DNA of 62,654 nt, taken from the NCBI GenBank assembly GCA_027459625.1, contig DAIDHP010000022.1, forward strand, positions 1 through 62,654. The letters run 5' to 3'. The notes under the pieces were generated by a model, which was given only the letters and a program-made list of their open reading frames with translations, had not been told where the DNA came from and searched no databases. Below are positions 15,948 through 25,270 of the stretch, in pieces. This DNA comes from Chthonomonadales bacterium. GTDB lineage: Bacteria; Armatimonadota; Chthonomonadetes; Chthonomonadales; CAJBBX01. The translations under genes were made by a program, and so were the position numbers. Positions within the stretch are counted from its first letter, which is position 1, and each line of letters opens with the position of its first letter.

Positions 15948-17246
15948 TCACTCCGTTCGCTTTACGGCCTTTTTCCCGATATCCTCCCGGTAATGCATCC
16001 CTTCGAAATGGATGTTTCGCATGCCCGCATAGGCTCGCACGATGGCGGAGGGGATATCCCGTCCCAGTCCGGTTACCGCCAGAACTCTGCCTCCGTCCGT
16101 CAGAATCTGACCGTTCTGCATTCGCGTGCCGGCGTGGAACACCATGCAGTCCTCGCCTTGAACGGTTTTATCCAGTCCCTCGATTAATTTGCCCGTGGCG
16201 TATTCGCCGGGATATCCTCCCGAGGACGCCACCACCGTCACAGCCGCCTCGTCCCGCCATTCGATGTCGATGGAATCCAACCCGCAATTGATCACGGCGT
16301 CCATGATCTCCACCAAATCGGTTTTGAGCAGCGGGAGAATCACCTGCGTTTCGGGGTCGCCGAATCTGCAGTTGAATTCGAGGGTTTTGATGCCGTCCTT
16401 GGTGATCATGATTCCCGCGTACAGGCACCCCTTGTAGGGAATGCCCAAATCCCGTATCGCCTCCACTGCGGGCTGTATCACTCGATCCATCGCTTCCTGC
16501 ACGACATGCGGCGGAGCGATGGGAACGGGGGAGTACGCCCCCATGCCGCCGGTGTTGGGGCCCATGTCGTTGTCGAAAATGCGTTTGTGGTCCTGGGAGG
16601 GGGGCATGGGAACCACCTTTTCGCCGTCGGTGAACGCCATGATGCTCGCCTCCTCGCCTTCCAGGCACTCCTCAAGCGCGATTCTCTCGCCTGCGGACCC
16701 GAAGATTTGGCGAACCATGAGATCATCCACCGTTTTGTGCGCGTCCTCTTCGCAGCAAGCGATGATCACGCCCTTGCCTGCGGCGGGACCGTCCGCTTTC
16801 ACCACCAATTTCTCCCCTGTCTCCTTATGCTTTGCGAAATAGTCCTTCACAGCCTTGTGCGCCGCTTCCGGGGTGTCGCACGGCCAGTATTCGGCGGTGG
16901 GGATATTGTACTTGAACATCAAATCCTTGGCGAATATCTTGCTTCCTTCGAGACGCGACGGATCGGTGGCGGGGCCGAATACGGGGAGCCCTCTCGCTTC
17001 GAACCGATCCACGATTCCCGCTATGAGCGGCGCCTCGGGCCCCACCACCGTCAGTTCCACCTTTTGCATGGCGGCGAAGTTGGCAAGCCCGTCGATATCG
17101 TTCGGCTTCAGGTTAATGCACTCGGCAAGCTCGTTGATACCGGCGTTGCCCGGAGCGCAATAGATGCGATCGGCGTGACGGCTCTGAGAGAGTTTCCACA
17201 CCAGAGCGTGTTCCCGTCCGCCGCCTCCCACTACCAGTATACGCAT
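15948..17246 (-). CDS. purD: Phosphoribosylamine-glycine ligase PurD
   Basis: PurD joins glycine to phosphoribosylamine using ATP, step two of purine synthesis. The 432-residue protein has the N-terminal nucleotide-like fold (MRILVVGGGGREHALVWKL), the ATP-grasp region with KADGPAAGKGV and the magnesium-binding EFNCRFGDPETQ motif. Length and motifs are normal. It is downstream of dnaB by 23 bases and may share its transcript. Confidence 0.97.
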   Translation of the reverse strand: MRILVVGGGGREHALVWKLSQSRHADRIYCAPGNAGINELAECINLKPNDIDGLANFAAMQKVELTVVGPEAPLIAGIVDRFEARGLPVFGPATDPSRLEGSKIFAKDLMFKYNIPTAEYWPCDTPEAAHKAVKDYFAKHKETGEKLVVKADGPAAGKGVIIACCEEDAHKTVDDLMVRQIFGSAGERIALEECLEGEEASIMAFTDGEKVVPMPPSQDHKRIFDNDMGPNTGGMGAYSPVPIAPPHVVQEAMDRVIQPAVEAIRDLGIPYKGCLYAGIMITKDGIKTLEFNCRFGDPETQVILPLLKTDLVEIMDAVINCGLDSIDIEWRDEAAVTVVASSGGYPGEYATGKLIEGLDKTVQGEDCMVFHAGTRMQNGQILTDGGRVLAVTGLGRDIPSAIVRAYAGMRNIHFEGMHYREDIGKKAVKRTE

Positions 17247-17269
17247 GACGACTCCTTTCTAAAATGAAA

Positions 17270-18661
17270 TCACCCTTCGTTCGCCAAGTTGTCAAAGCGG
17301 GCGTATCTTGGGTGGAACGCCACCTTCACCATGCCAGTGGGCCCATTGCGCTGTTTGGCGATGATCAACTCAGCCTCCTCCATGTCATCCTCTTCGTAAC
17401 TGTCGCCTTTTCTCACATCGTCATCGCGGGATTGGGGCTCTTTCATTTTGTAATAGTTATCCCGGTAGATAAACACAACCACATCCGCCTCGGCTTCGAT
17501 CGATCCGGATTCCCTGAGATCGGATAGCATCGGCCGCTTGTCGTTGCGTTGCTCGACCGCTCGCGAAAGCTGCGACAACGCGATGACGGGAACCTGCAGC
17601 TCCCTCGCCAGAGATTTCAGCGCCCGCGCGATCTCCCCGATCTCCTGGTTGCGGTTTTCGGCTCTTTTATGACCCCTCATCAACTGCAGGTAATCCACCA
17701 CCACCATCCCCAGATCATGCTCCGCCTTCAGGCGGCGGCATTTCGCGCGCATCTCAAGCACTGAGCAATCCGGGCTGTCGTCAATGAAGATGAGCGTTTC
17801 GGATAAGACCGCGCAGGCGTGTCCCACCTCTCGCCAGTCATCCTTCTGGAGAAATCCCGTCCGCAAACGATGCGCATCCACCCTGGCTTCGGAGCATATC
17901 ATGCGAATGCAGAGCTGCTCCTTGGACATCTCCAGGCTGAAGATGGCGACCGCTTTCTTCTCCCTTATCGCCACATGCTGGGCGATGCTTAGAACCAGAG
18001 AGGTTTTGCCCATGGACGGACGCGCCGCCACGATCACGAGATCCGAAGGCTGAAAGCCCGCCGTCATGTAGTTGAGATCCTCGAAGCTTGTGGAGATGCC
18101 GGTGGTGGTCATTTTGCTATCGGAAAGATTCTCGATCCGCGAGAAGGTTTGATGTACCAACAAGTTCATCGGGGTGAAATACGCCCCCATCCTTCTCTGC
18201 GCCACCCCGAAAACCAGTTTTTCGGCTTTGTCCACGACTTCGGAGATATCCTCGTAATCCTGGTATACCATGGAGGATATCTGACCGGAAGCGTCGAGCA
18301 GCCTTCTCAGGATCGCTTTCTCCTCAACGGCTCGAGCGTAATACTCCGCATTGGCGGCGGATGGAACCGCTTCCATCAACTGCAACAGGTACGGCGCTCC
18401 GCCCGCCTCCTCCATCTGGTTGGTCAGCCTCAGTTGCTCCTGCAGGGTGAGCAGGTCCACGGGCTCGTCGCGTATATTGAGGGCGATGATGGCTTCGTAG
18501 ATCACCCGATGGGCGTGGCGATAGAAATCCTCGGCGTTCAGGATGCTTTGAGCCTTTTCAATGGCGCTGCGCTCAATCATCATGGCGCCTAAAATCGCCT
18601 GCTCCATTTCGAGGCTTTGAGGCGGTATGTTATCCGTTTTTATAAGACTTTCCGCAGTCAT
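17270..18661 (-). CDS. dnaB: Replicative DNA helicase DnaB
   Basis: This 463-residue protein is the hexameric fork helicase. The N-terminal collar domain (about 10-110) begins IPPQSLEMEQAILGAMM. The RecA-like motor has Walker A ARPSMGKTS (213-221), the Walker B region MVVVDYLQLM, and the DnaB arginine/sensor stretch SQLSRAVEQRNDKRPMLSDL. There is no intein. The ATG at 18661 gives the normal N-terminus; longer in-frame starts to 18721 add residues not typical of DnaB. No strong ribosome site is visible. Confidence 0.96.
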   Translation of the reverse strand: MTAESLIKTDNIPPQSLEMEQAILGAMMIERSAIEKAQSILNAEDFYRHAHRVIYEAIIALNIRDEPVDLLTLQEQLRLTNQMEEAGGAPYLLQLMEAVPSAANAEYYARAVEEKAILRRLLDASGQISSMVYQDYEDISEVVDKAEKLVFGVAQRRMGAYFTPMNLLVHQTFSRIENLSDSKMTTTGISTSFEDLNYMTAGFQPSDLVIVAARPSMGKTSLVLSIAQHVAIREKKAVAIFSLEMSKEQLCIRMICSEARVDAHRLRTGFLQKDDWREVGHACAVLSETLIFIDDSPDCSVLEMRAKCRRLKAEHDLGMVVVDYLQLMRGHKRAENRNQEIGEIARALKSLARELQVPVIALSQLSRAVEQRNDKRPMLSDLRESGSIEAEADVVVFIYRDNYYKMKEPQSRDDDVRKGDSYEEDDMEEAELIIAKQRNGPTGMVKVAFHPRYARFDNLANEG

Positions 18662-19006
18662 GAGATATAGCCACACATGTGTTCGCATCCCGCATGCGTA
18701 ATGCGCCAAGGATGCAAACAATCATTTTATCGGTGATTCCGCTTATAAGCAGACGTTTAAATTGGCTAACGGGGGGATAAGTTCATCAACCCCGATGTTT
18801 CCGAAAGGAGCGATCAAGCTTATCCTTCGCCGTTAACCGTTATTCAAAAGAGGTAATTGCAAGATTCTTGCAAGCGGCATGTTGCTCACTCAGGATGCTT
18901 GTCGAACGAGCGGAAATCGAATCGTGCAATTATCCGAAATGGTTTCAAATAATTATGATACGGAGCCTCTTTCAAAGGCTCCGTAAAATGATGGGATTGC
19001 GGAGAG
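18662..19006. other. Intergenic region upstream of dnaB
   Basis: About 345 bases between rplI and dnaB. It contains the rplI terminator near 18960-18984 and otherwise only sequence presumed to hold the dnaB promoter. I see no gene, repeat or recognisable RNA. Confidence 0.5.
18960..18984 (-). terminator. Terminator after rplI
   Basis: ACGGAGCCT and AGGCTCCGT form a perfect 9-bp stem with a 7-base loop, 22 bases past the rplI stop. On the minus strand it is followed by an AT-rich tract (ATCATAATTATTT). Confidence 0.7.
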
Positions 19007-19585
19007 CTATTCAGCCGCTTCCGCTTTAGTGGATTCGACCGCTTCACCGCTCGCCGCGGCTTTTGCCGCCTGCTCGGCTGCGATCGCAGCCGCCTTCGCC
19101 GCCTCTGCGGCTTCGGCTGCGGCGCGACGGTCCAATTCCTCTTGAGTGGTTACGTCAAGCTGTACGGATACCGTCACATCATTGTGAAGACGAACGGGAA
19201 GGGAGTAGAGACCGAGGGATTTGATGGGATCCACCAAGCCGATTCGACGCTTGTCAATGGTAATCGATGTGGCTTTCCGTATCTCCTCGGAGACGTGCTG
19301 GGCGGTGATGGAGCCGAATAGCTTCGTTCCCGAACCCACTTTGCCGACGATGGTGAGCTTCAGGTTGCTCATCTTTTCGGCGTCGTCCTGAGCGGATTGG
19401 ATCGCCTTTTGAATCCTGGCATCCTCCGCCGCCATCCGAGCGGCGTGCTGTTTCAACGCCCCGCCCTTAGCCGTCACCGCTAACTGCCTGGGTATCAGGT
19501 AGTTGCGGGCGTAGCCGTCCGCCACCTCCTTGATGTCGCCCGTTTTCCCCAGCTTGGGTATATCGTGCTGCAATATGACCTTCAT
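19007..19585 (-). CDS. rplI: Ribosomal protein bL9 with an alanine-rich tail
   Basis: bL9 binds 23S rRNA at the base of the L1 stalk. The N-terminal domain signature is clear (MKVILQHDIPKLGKTGDI, then YARNYLIPRQLA). A linker helix and C-terminal domain reach about residue 150. The remaining 42 residues are almost only Ala, Glu and Lys (AAEAAEAAKAAAIAAE), an extension absent from typical 148-residue bL9. It stands alone upstream of dnaB, echoing the frequent rplI-dnaB neighbourhood. Confidence 0.96.
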   Translation of the reverse strand: MKVILQHDIPKLGKTGDIKEVADGYARNYLIPRQLAVTAKGGALKQHAARMAAEDARIQKAIQSAQDDAEKMSNLKLTIVGKVGSGTKLFGSITAQHVSEEIRKATSITIDKRRIGLVDPIKSLGLYSLPVRLHNDVTVSVQLDVTTQEELDRRAAAEAAEAAKAAAIAAEQAAKAAASGEAVESTKAEAAE

Positions 19586-19809
19586 CCAATGCTCCTTATC
19601 GAAATTCGTATTTTATCTGATAATCGCAGTTATAAATTATATCCGCTGATTCGCAAAAACCGCGCACGGCTTATGACGGATCACCCGGAAACTGCAATTA
19701 TCGTGTCCGTTTGAATATGTCCTTACGACAGGAGGCATCTTCCTGGCAATCAATGACATATCCGAGCCAATGCCGGGCGCCGAAAATCTCTCGCCTGGTC
19801 ATTGATAAA

Positions 19810-21267
19810 TTATCGTAGTAATCTTACCCCGATAATGGGCGTTGTGTTACGGAATAGTTGATCCGCGCCAAGCCACAAGCCAAAATCGTTGTTGATACGG
19901 AAACGCGCCCTGGCGTTGAATATGAGATGATTGGGATCAAACAGGTCCAAGGAGAGCTGATCATCTGAATTCAGAGGGGTGTCCAATCCAATCCCGAGTT
20001 TCGAGGCGTACAACCCGTATCTCAACGCTCCGAAATCATCCAAATCCGTTTCGTATTGCGCGTTCACGCGATTATTGTTCGCGAAATCGTAAAATCCGAG
20101 GTCAAGAGCGTTTTTGTTTCTGAAAGGAATGCGTAGGTTCACATCCGAACGGAAGTGAGGGCTTTGCGCGCGCTCCAGAAAATCCACGCTGAATTGAGGT
20201 TTCCCGATCCCAATCCCGCCCTTCATGTTGGGGAGTTTGATTTGCTCCACCAACTTGTTCACATTTGCGACCAGTTTTTGGCTCTCCTGGGTGGTTGACT
20301 TCATCGATGCGACGGATTCCTTCAGATCGCTTTGTACGTTCGGATCGCCGGAAAACTGGTGAATATCCGAGGCGATCTGGTTAAAACGCGCGATGGTGGT
20401 TTTCGCCAACTCCAAGGTCTCCACCAGCGATTGCTGAATTCTCGGATCGCTCACCTGCTCCGAGAGGCGAGTCACGGCCGTGCGCGCGGCGTCCACCGTA
20501 TCCGCCATGTTTTGCAGGATGTCGATGGCGCTGTTCGCTATTTGGTCCACCTTCGTGCTGTTTCTGCTGGCGGTGGCGCGCAGTTCGGCGGTGATGACGG
20601 TCGCCGTTACGCGCGCCTGATGCGAAACCGCTTGCAGGTCGTCAAGGGTGTTGTCCATGGTTGTGCGAATTTTCGGATCCCCCAGCAAATCCTTGGCGGA
20701 TTTGGAGGCGTCCTGAAAATTCGACATCATCCCATTGGTTTTTTGCATGATGGAATGCACCTGGTCGAGAGTATCGGCGAGTTTGGGGGTGAGATTCTTC
20801 ACCGTTGCGCTGAGTTGCTTTAACGCCTGATCCGCCGTGGGGGATAGCTGGGCTAGGGCGGAGAGAGGCTGAGCCTGCACGTAACGTTGAGGCCACATCT
20901 CCCCAGGCTTGAGATATTGAGATGCAACGCCCGGAGTGATCTCCAGTAACGGGTTGGCGATCAGAAGTCCCGAACTGATTTGAATCATCGAATCATTCGG
21001 GATTCTGTTGAGATATTTGTCATCGATGGATAGTTCCACCACTGGCTTGAGCGTTTGGTCGTTCAGTTTGATGCTTTTAACCTGGCCGACCGTCACGCCG
21101 TTCATTCTGACCGGGGTCTGTTTCTGTAATCCGACCGTGTCATCGAAGGTGGCGTATAGGGTGAAGTGATCGAAATCCATATGAGCTAAAAGGAACCAGG
21201 CGCAGAAAAAGACGCCCATGCCGATAATGACCACAATGCCAACTTTGAGTGCGGCTACCTTTTCCAT
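19810..21267 (-). CDS. mlaD: MlaD-family MCE protein with a beta-barrel-like C-terminus
   Basis: MCE proteins carry lipids between the two membranes. Residues 7-29 form a membrane anchor (VGIVVIIGMGVFFCAWFLLA). The MCE domain follows at about 36-115 (VRMNGVTVGQVKSI). Residues 130-330 are a long helical stretch rich in repeated hydrophobic heptads. The last ~140 residues alternate polar and apolar positions (LDLGFYDFANN, ALRYGLYASKLGIGL, NHLIFNARARFRI), like outer-membrane beta strands. This layout matches the trans-envelope MlaD described from diderm Firmicutes. It starts one base after the URO-D-like gene, so the two are translationally coupled. Confidence 0.88.
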   Translation of the reverse strand: MEKVAALKVGIVVIIGMGVFFCAWFLLAHMDFDHFTLYATFDDTVGLQKQTPVRMNGVTVGQVKSIKLNDQTLKPVVELSIDDKYLNRIPNDSMIQISSGLLIANPLLEITPGVASQYLKPGEMWPQRYVQAQPLSALAQLSPTADQALKQLSATVKNLTPKLADTLDQVHSIMQKTNGMMSNFQDASKSAKDLLGDPKIRTTMDNTLDDLQAVSHQARVTATVITAELRATASRNSTKVDQIANSAIDILQNMADTVDAARTAVTRLSEQVSDPRIQQSLVETLELAKTTIARFNQIASDIHQFSGDPNVQSDLKESVASMKSTTQESQKLVANVNKLVEQIKLPNMKGGIGIGKPQFSVDFLERAQSPHFRSDVNLRIPFRNKNALDLGFYDFANNNRVNAQYETDLDDFGALRYGLYASKLGIGLDTPLNSDDQLSLDLFDPNHLIFNARARFRINNDFGLWLGADQLFRNTTPIIGVRLLR

Positions 21268-21268
21268 G

Positions 21269-22579
21269 TTATCCTCCCCCCCCGGCTCTTTCCGCTTCCT
21301 CTTTGGCTATCCGTGTCCATTCCACCACTCGATCGGGTGAGTTGGCGATAGTGTGGCAATCCTTCATGATTATCTCCACGCGGCACCCCTTGGTTGTCCG
21401 GAACATATCGCGGATGTTCCTGCGGATAGGATCGGTATCGAAATGGGAACGAGCCAGATCGCTGGGGTTGGGTTTCCATGAGAAGATGTATTTGTCCTGT
21501 AGGTTGTCCGCCATTTTTCTCACATCCGCCCACGGAGAAACGGACACCCGTCTCAACTTGGGGATTTTTTTCACATGCTTCCAACGCGAGTCCAGCGGCT
21601 CGCAGCATCCGTAGCAGTTCAATCCGAACCTATCCAATAATGGTAACTGATAGGGTAGCACAAATTCCTCGAACATATCCGGGGATATCCCAACCGTCTC
21701 CTGGCTCTCGGCAAATCCCCACATGTTTTCCAGTCGCACCTTGCCGTCCTCGCCCTTTTCCGGTATCTGGTCGGTCCATCCAAATCCGCCGGAGCCGACG
21801 TAGGTTCCGTCCGTGTTCGCGTACAACAGACCTGCCTTTTCCAGAAAATCCAGCCTTTTCAAATGGGAATCGCGAAGGAAACCCATTAACCTATGCACCA
21901 TTTCCGGGGCGTCGATCATGTCCATCATCATTCGCTCCATCCCTCTTAGGTATGCGAGCGACATCGTCAGCCCCAGCGTCCACCACCATACGGTTTTCAG
22001 TCTCACGTTCAGGATGTCTCCGAAAACCTCGTGAGCGATTTCCAATCTCTCCTCGGTGGCGGGCGTATTGATCTCTATTTTCGGAAACTTGAGTTTTTGC
22101 AAATCCTCCGGTTCGCGTATGGGGGCGTCCCAAACATAGGAGCCTGCGGCGTCCGTGCGATGGAACGTGATCGGCACCCCCATGTCCGTTTCCGTATGCA
22201 CATGGGACACCTCGAATATGCCGGTGATTACGCGGTCGTCCCGCATTCTCTCGCCCCAAAAAATCTCTCTTCGGAGAGCGAACTCCCACTCTCGAGCCAA
22301 GTTTTCACGGCAGGAAAGATCATCGGGATGGAAGATTTCGTTCCATCCGTTTTCCGGATCGCAAAACACCACCGGTCTCGTTGGCATCAATGCGTTGTGC
22401 TCTCTCCAAAGACGCTCTTTCTCCTTTTCAATGGGTCTGTCCGCCAAAAGGCGCACTCTCTCCGCCAGTTCTCTAAGGCGGTTCACGTCATCCGAAGGAA
22501 GCATGAGATTGCGTTTTAATACGATTGGCGCTGGTTGTGAAATGAGAACTTCTCCTGTGTCATCTTTATCCGGAAACAT
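21269..22579 (-). CDS. URO-D superfamily protein embedded in the Mla cluster
   Basis: The 436-residue protein resembles the uroporphyrinogen decarboxylase (URO-D) superfamily, which includes heme-pathway HemE and corrinoid-linked methyltransferases. Typical segments are the TIM-barrel stretch YANTDGTYVGSGGFGW, the mid-region AYLRGMERMMMDMIDAPEMVH and NCYGCCEPLDSRWK, where CYGCCE could bind a metal. It is longer and more divergent than true HemE (about 350), so the substrate is unknown. The start at 22579 (MFPDKDD) has AGGAG 7 bases upstream. It lies between mlaF and mlaD and is coupled to mlaD, an odd location for this family. Confidence 0.75.
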   Translation of the reverse strand: MFPDKDDTGEVLISQPAPIVLKRNLMLPSDDVNRLRELAERVRLLADRPIEKEKERLWREHNALMPTRPVVFCDPENGWNEIFHPDDLSCRENLAREWEFALRREIFWGERMRDDRVITGIFEVSHVHTETDMGVPITFHRTDAAGSYVWDAPIREPEDLQKLKFPKIEINTPATEERLEIAHEVFGDILNVRLKTVWWWTLGLTMSLAYLRGMERMMMDMIDAPEMVHRLMGFLRDSHLKRLDFLEKAGLLYANTDGTYVGSGGFGWTDQIPEKGEDGKVRLENMWGFAESQETVGISPDMFEEFVLPYQLPLLDRFGLNCYGCCEPLDSRWKHVKKIPKLRRVSVSPWADVRKMADNLQDKYIFSWKPNPSDLARSHFDTDPIRRNIRDMFRTTKGCRVEIIMKDCHTIANSPDRVVEWTRIAKEEAERAGGGG

Positions 22580-22764
22580 CGGCATGCTCCTATCGGCACG
22601 ACACCCATCTGCGACGTATGCAAGCAAATACGAGACTGCTATTAATTCATGGTTGCTATCCGTTGATTCCCGATTCGGAGGGAGCTAAATCAATCCCCTT
22701 GCTTGTTGGATTTGTATTCGCTAGTTTATATTATTATGAACCTTCTTCGCTTGGAATGTTACAC

Positions 22765-23493
22765 TCATGCGGATTGTATGAACTCCATAACCTTGGGATT
22801 ATCGGAGGATTTAATCTCTTCCGGTGTGCCGCAAATGATAATCTCCCCCGCTTCGAGCATGGCGATGCGATCCGCTATTCGGAATACCGAGGCGATATCG
22901 TGCGACACCACCACGGATGTCACGCCCGAACGCTCCCTTGTGCGCACAATAAGATCATCGATATTGCGGGCGATGACAGGGTCCAACCCGCTTGTCGGTT
23001 CGTCATAGAGAAGCAAGTCCGGTTTCATAGCCAAAGCGCGCGCCAGCCCAACTCTTTTCTGCATCCCTCCGGATAGCTCTGAAGGGAACATGGATTCCGA
23101 TCCCTCCATGTCCACTTCGCTCAGGCGGCGCGCAACGATCGCTTTGATATCCTTGCCCTTTGCCATTCCGTTCTGCACCAATCCGAACGCAACGTTATCA
23201 AAAACGGAAAGGGAATCAAATAGCGCCGCGTACTGGAACACCAATCCGACCTTCATCCTTATTTTGTCCATCTCGTATTCCGGAATCGGAACGATGTTAT
23301 TGCCGAAAAGCGATATCTCCCCGGAACTAGGTTTGCGCAGTCCGGAGAGGCATTTCAGCAGTGTGGTTTTCCCGCTGCCCGACATCCCGATCACCGCGAA
23401 TATCTCTCCGGAAAGAACCTCTAGGTTTATTTGATGCAATATGCGTTTTCCGGAAACTTGGTAATCCATATTTTTTATGCTAACGGGATTCAT
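22765..23493 (-). CDS. mlaF: MlaF-like ABC ATPase
   Basis: This 242-residue ATPase powers the MlaE permease in lipid transport. Walker A is GMSGSGKTT (36-44), the ABC signature LSGGMQKRVGLARALA, and Walker B LLLYDEPTSGLDP. The LSGGMQKRV form and GLDP context are typical of Mla/Ttg2 ATPases. It begins 10 bases after mlaE on the same strand. Confidence 0.93.
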   Translation of the reverse strand: MNPVSIKNMDYQVSGKRILHQINLEVLSGEIFAVIGMSGSGKTTLLKCLSGLRKPSSGEISLFGNNIVPIPEYEMDKIRMKVGLVFQYAALFDSLSVFDNVAFGLVQNGMAKGKDIKAIVARRLSEVDMEGSESMFPSELSGGMQKRVGLARALAMKPDLLLYDEPTSGLDPVIARNIDDLIVRTRERSGVTSVVVSHDIASVFRIADRIAMLEAGEIIICGTPEEIKSSDNPKVMEFIQSA

Positions 23494-23503
23494 ATAGGGT
23501 CTC

Positions 23504-24316
23504 TCAACGGATGGTAATGCTCGCGCCGGATAAAAGCTGAGCGAGGAAGAAATCCGAGATGAATATCAGCATCACGCATAACACCACGGATCGCGTGGTG
23601 GAGCGTCCCACTCCCACAGCCCCTCCTTCAGTCTTTAAACCCTGATGACACGCGATCACGGCAATGGTGAAGCCAAACCAAATGGTTTTAACCAATCCTT
23701 TGATCATGTCGCGTTCGGTTACGAAGGTGCGGGCGGATTCCAGAAAGGTTTGCCCCGGAACGCCATGGTATAGCGCCATCAGGAAGGAGCCCCCCACTCC
23801 CGCGAGATCGGCGAAAACCCCCAACACGGGCAGCATCAGCACGCAAGCCACAATCCTCGGGAGCACCAAGTACCGAATCGGCGAGACCGCCATGGATCGC
23901 AGCGCATCCACCTGTTCCGTTACCACCATGGATCCGATCTCCGCTGCGATAGCGGCCCCGATACGCGCGGATACGGTTACGCCCGCCAGCAGCGGGCCGA
24001 GTTCCATCAGGAAGGAGAGTGTGAGCGTTCCGCCAACGTAATTCATCGCGCCGAAATGGATGAAAATGTCCGCAGTGTAATAGGCGAAAACGGCGCCTGT
24101 GGAGAGGGTGGTGATCATGACGATGGAGAGCGAATCAGCCCCGATGGCGGACATCTGGTTGATGGTTTCCCGTAGGTTCAGTCTGCCGCGCACCAAGTAG
24201 AGAAGCGACATGTACGCCAAAGTGGCGGTTTCGCCTAGGAACGTCAGGAAAGTGATAACAATCGAGCCACCGAACGATGGGATTTTTTTCGCCTGTGGAG
24301 CTGTGTGATCAATCAT
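23504..24316 (-). CDS. mlaE: MlaE-like ABC permease
   Basis: The 270-residue permease has five or six membrane segments and the MlaE landmarks MELGPLLAGVTVSARIGAAIAAEIGSM, here split as GPLLAGVTVSARIG and AAEIGSMVVTEQVDAL, plus YLVLPRIVACVLMLPVL. It dimerises in the inner membrane and passes lipids to or from MlaD. The ATG at 24316 avoids overlap with the upstream gene; a TTG at 24355 would overlap it. Confidence 0.93.
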   Translation of the reverse strand: MIDHTAPQAKKIPSFGGSIVITFLTFLGETATLAYMSLLYLVRGRLNLRETINQMSAIGADSLSIVMITTLSTGAVFAYYTADIFIHFGAMNYVGGTLTLSFLMELGPLLAGVTVSARIGAAIAAEIGSMVVTEQVDALRSMAVSPIRYLVLPRIVACVLMLPVLGVFADLAGVGGSFLMALYHGVPGQTFLESARTFVTERDMIKGLVKTIWFGFTIAVIACHQGLKTEGGAVGVGRSTTRSVVLCVMLIFISDFFLAQLLSGASITIR

Positions 24317-24326
24317 GACCTGATTA

Positions 24327-24962
24327 TTATACGGGTTTGGTGTTTGCCCTGTCAATCAAGGCGGGCTGCAGTTTCAGATATCTTGAGTAATTCCCATGAT
24401 AAAATCTGTACAACACAATGCTCGCCACTATCATACTTTGAAATAGATGATATCCTATTTCGGAGTATTGTCGCAAGGGGAAAACGATGCCGAACTTGAG
24501 GAGGATATTGTCCAAGGCAACCCAGAAGATAAGTAATTGCATGCCAGCCCAGAAATAACCGAGATTGACAAACAGATAGCGTATGATGTTATCCTGCTTG
24601 CTTCGGGAGCCTTGGCCGTAAGCGATGGTGCGGCAGAAGGAATCAAAATCCGCCCCTGCGGCGGGGTAACAGCTTTTTCGATAGGAGAGGTAGAAGTAAT
24701 AACCCCCGACCGCGATCGCCCCGCCGATGATCTTGGCGAAAATCAACCCCGCCCATCCCAATCCGAACACTCTCTCCAAAACATTCCATTCGTTGGCAAG
24801 GTTCGGAGACACGATATAGGTGCTTAGCAGGTCCAATGTGTTGGCTAATACCACCATCAAAGATACTACGAGAAGCTTGTTCCAATCCGACAAGCTTAAA
24901 TCCTCCCGCTCCGCGGAATTCGGATTTTTTATCTCAGCCAGAATTACACTTCCCACTCTCAT
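24327..24962 (-). CDS. Membrane protein of unknown function, possibly DUF5658-like
   Basis: A 211-residue protein with about four membrane segments (LLVVSLMVVLANTLDLLSTYI, split after residue 20; LIFAKIIGGAIAVGGYYFYL; YFWAGMQLLIFWVALDNILL; SMIVASIVLYRFY). The phrase NTLDLLSTYIVSPNLANEWN recalls DUF5658 proteins, but I cannot confirm it. It is first in the apparent transcript leading to mlaE-mlaF and lies 10 bases upstream of mlaE. The ATG at 24962 is preferred over a GTG at 24980. Confidence 0.6.
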   Translation of the reverse strand: MRVGSVILAEIKNPNSAEREDLSLSDWNKLLVVSLMVVLANTLDLLSTYIVSPNLANEWNVLERVFGLGWAGLIFAKIIGGAIAVGGYYFYLSYRKSCYPAAGADFDSFCRTIAYGQGSRSKQDNIIRYLFVNLGYFWAGMQLLIFWVALDNILLKFGIVFPLRQYSEIGYHLFQSMIVASIVLYRFYHGNYSRYLKLQPALIDRANTKPV

Positions 24963-25270
24963 CTTCTCCGCAGTCTTCACTTGTAAGAGGCAACTTGGCT
25001 CTTCTACTCATCAATACTGCAAAAACCATGCCACAAATCCACCATTCTTAAACTGAAACAAAAACCTCCGTTTTTTACCGTCATGCATGATTGCAACCTG
25101 ATGAATAAGAGGTTACAATGTGCTTTGGAGGCGTTGTGTAACGTTTGATGCGAGTAATGTGCATTCACATGATATTCGCAATGGATAACCGTTACGTATT
25201 TGCTACACTATAATGTGTGCAAGCGGTGAATGAGTACGATTTGTGAAAATCCTGGAGGGATAGCTTAAGA
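24963..25270. promoter_or_regulatory. Divergent region with a probable mannoside-operon promoter
   Basis: These 308 bases separate the Mla transcript from the mannoside operon. On the plus strand a consensus TATAAT occurs at 25209-25214, 57 bases before the first start. The -35 position 17 bases upstream (TAACCG, 25186-25191) is poor, so an activator is plausible. I find no clear operator. Confidence 0.5.
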
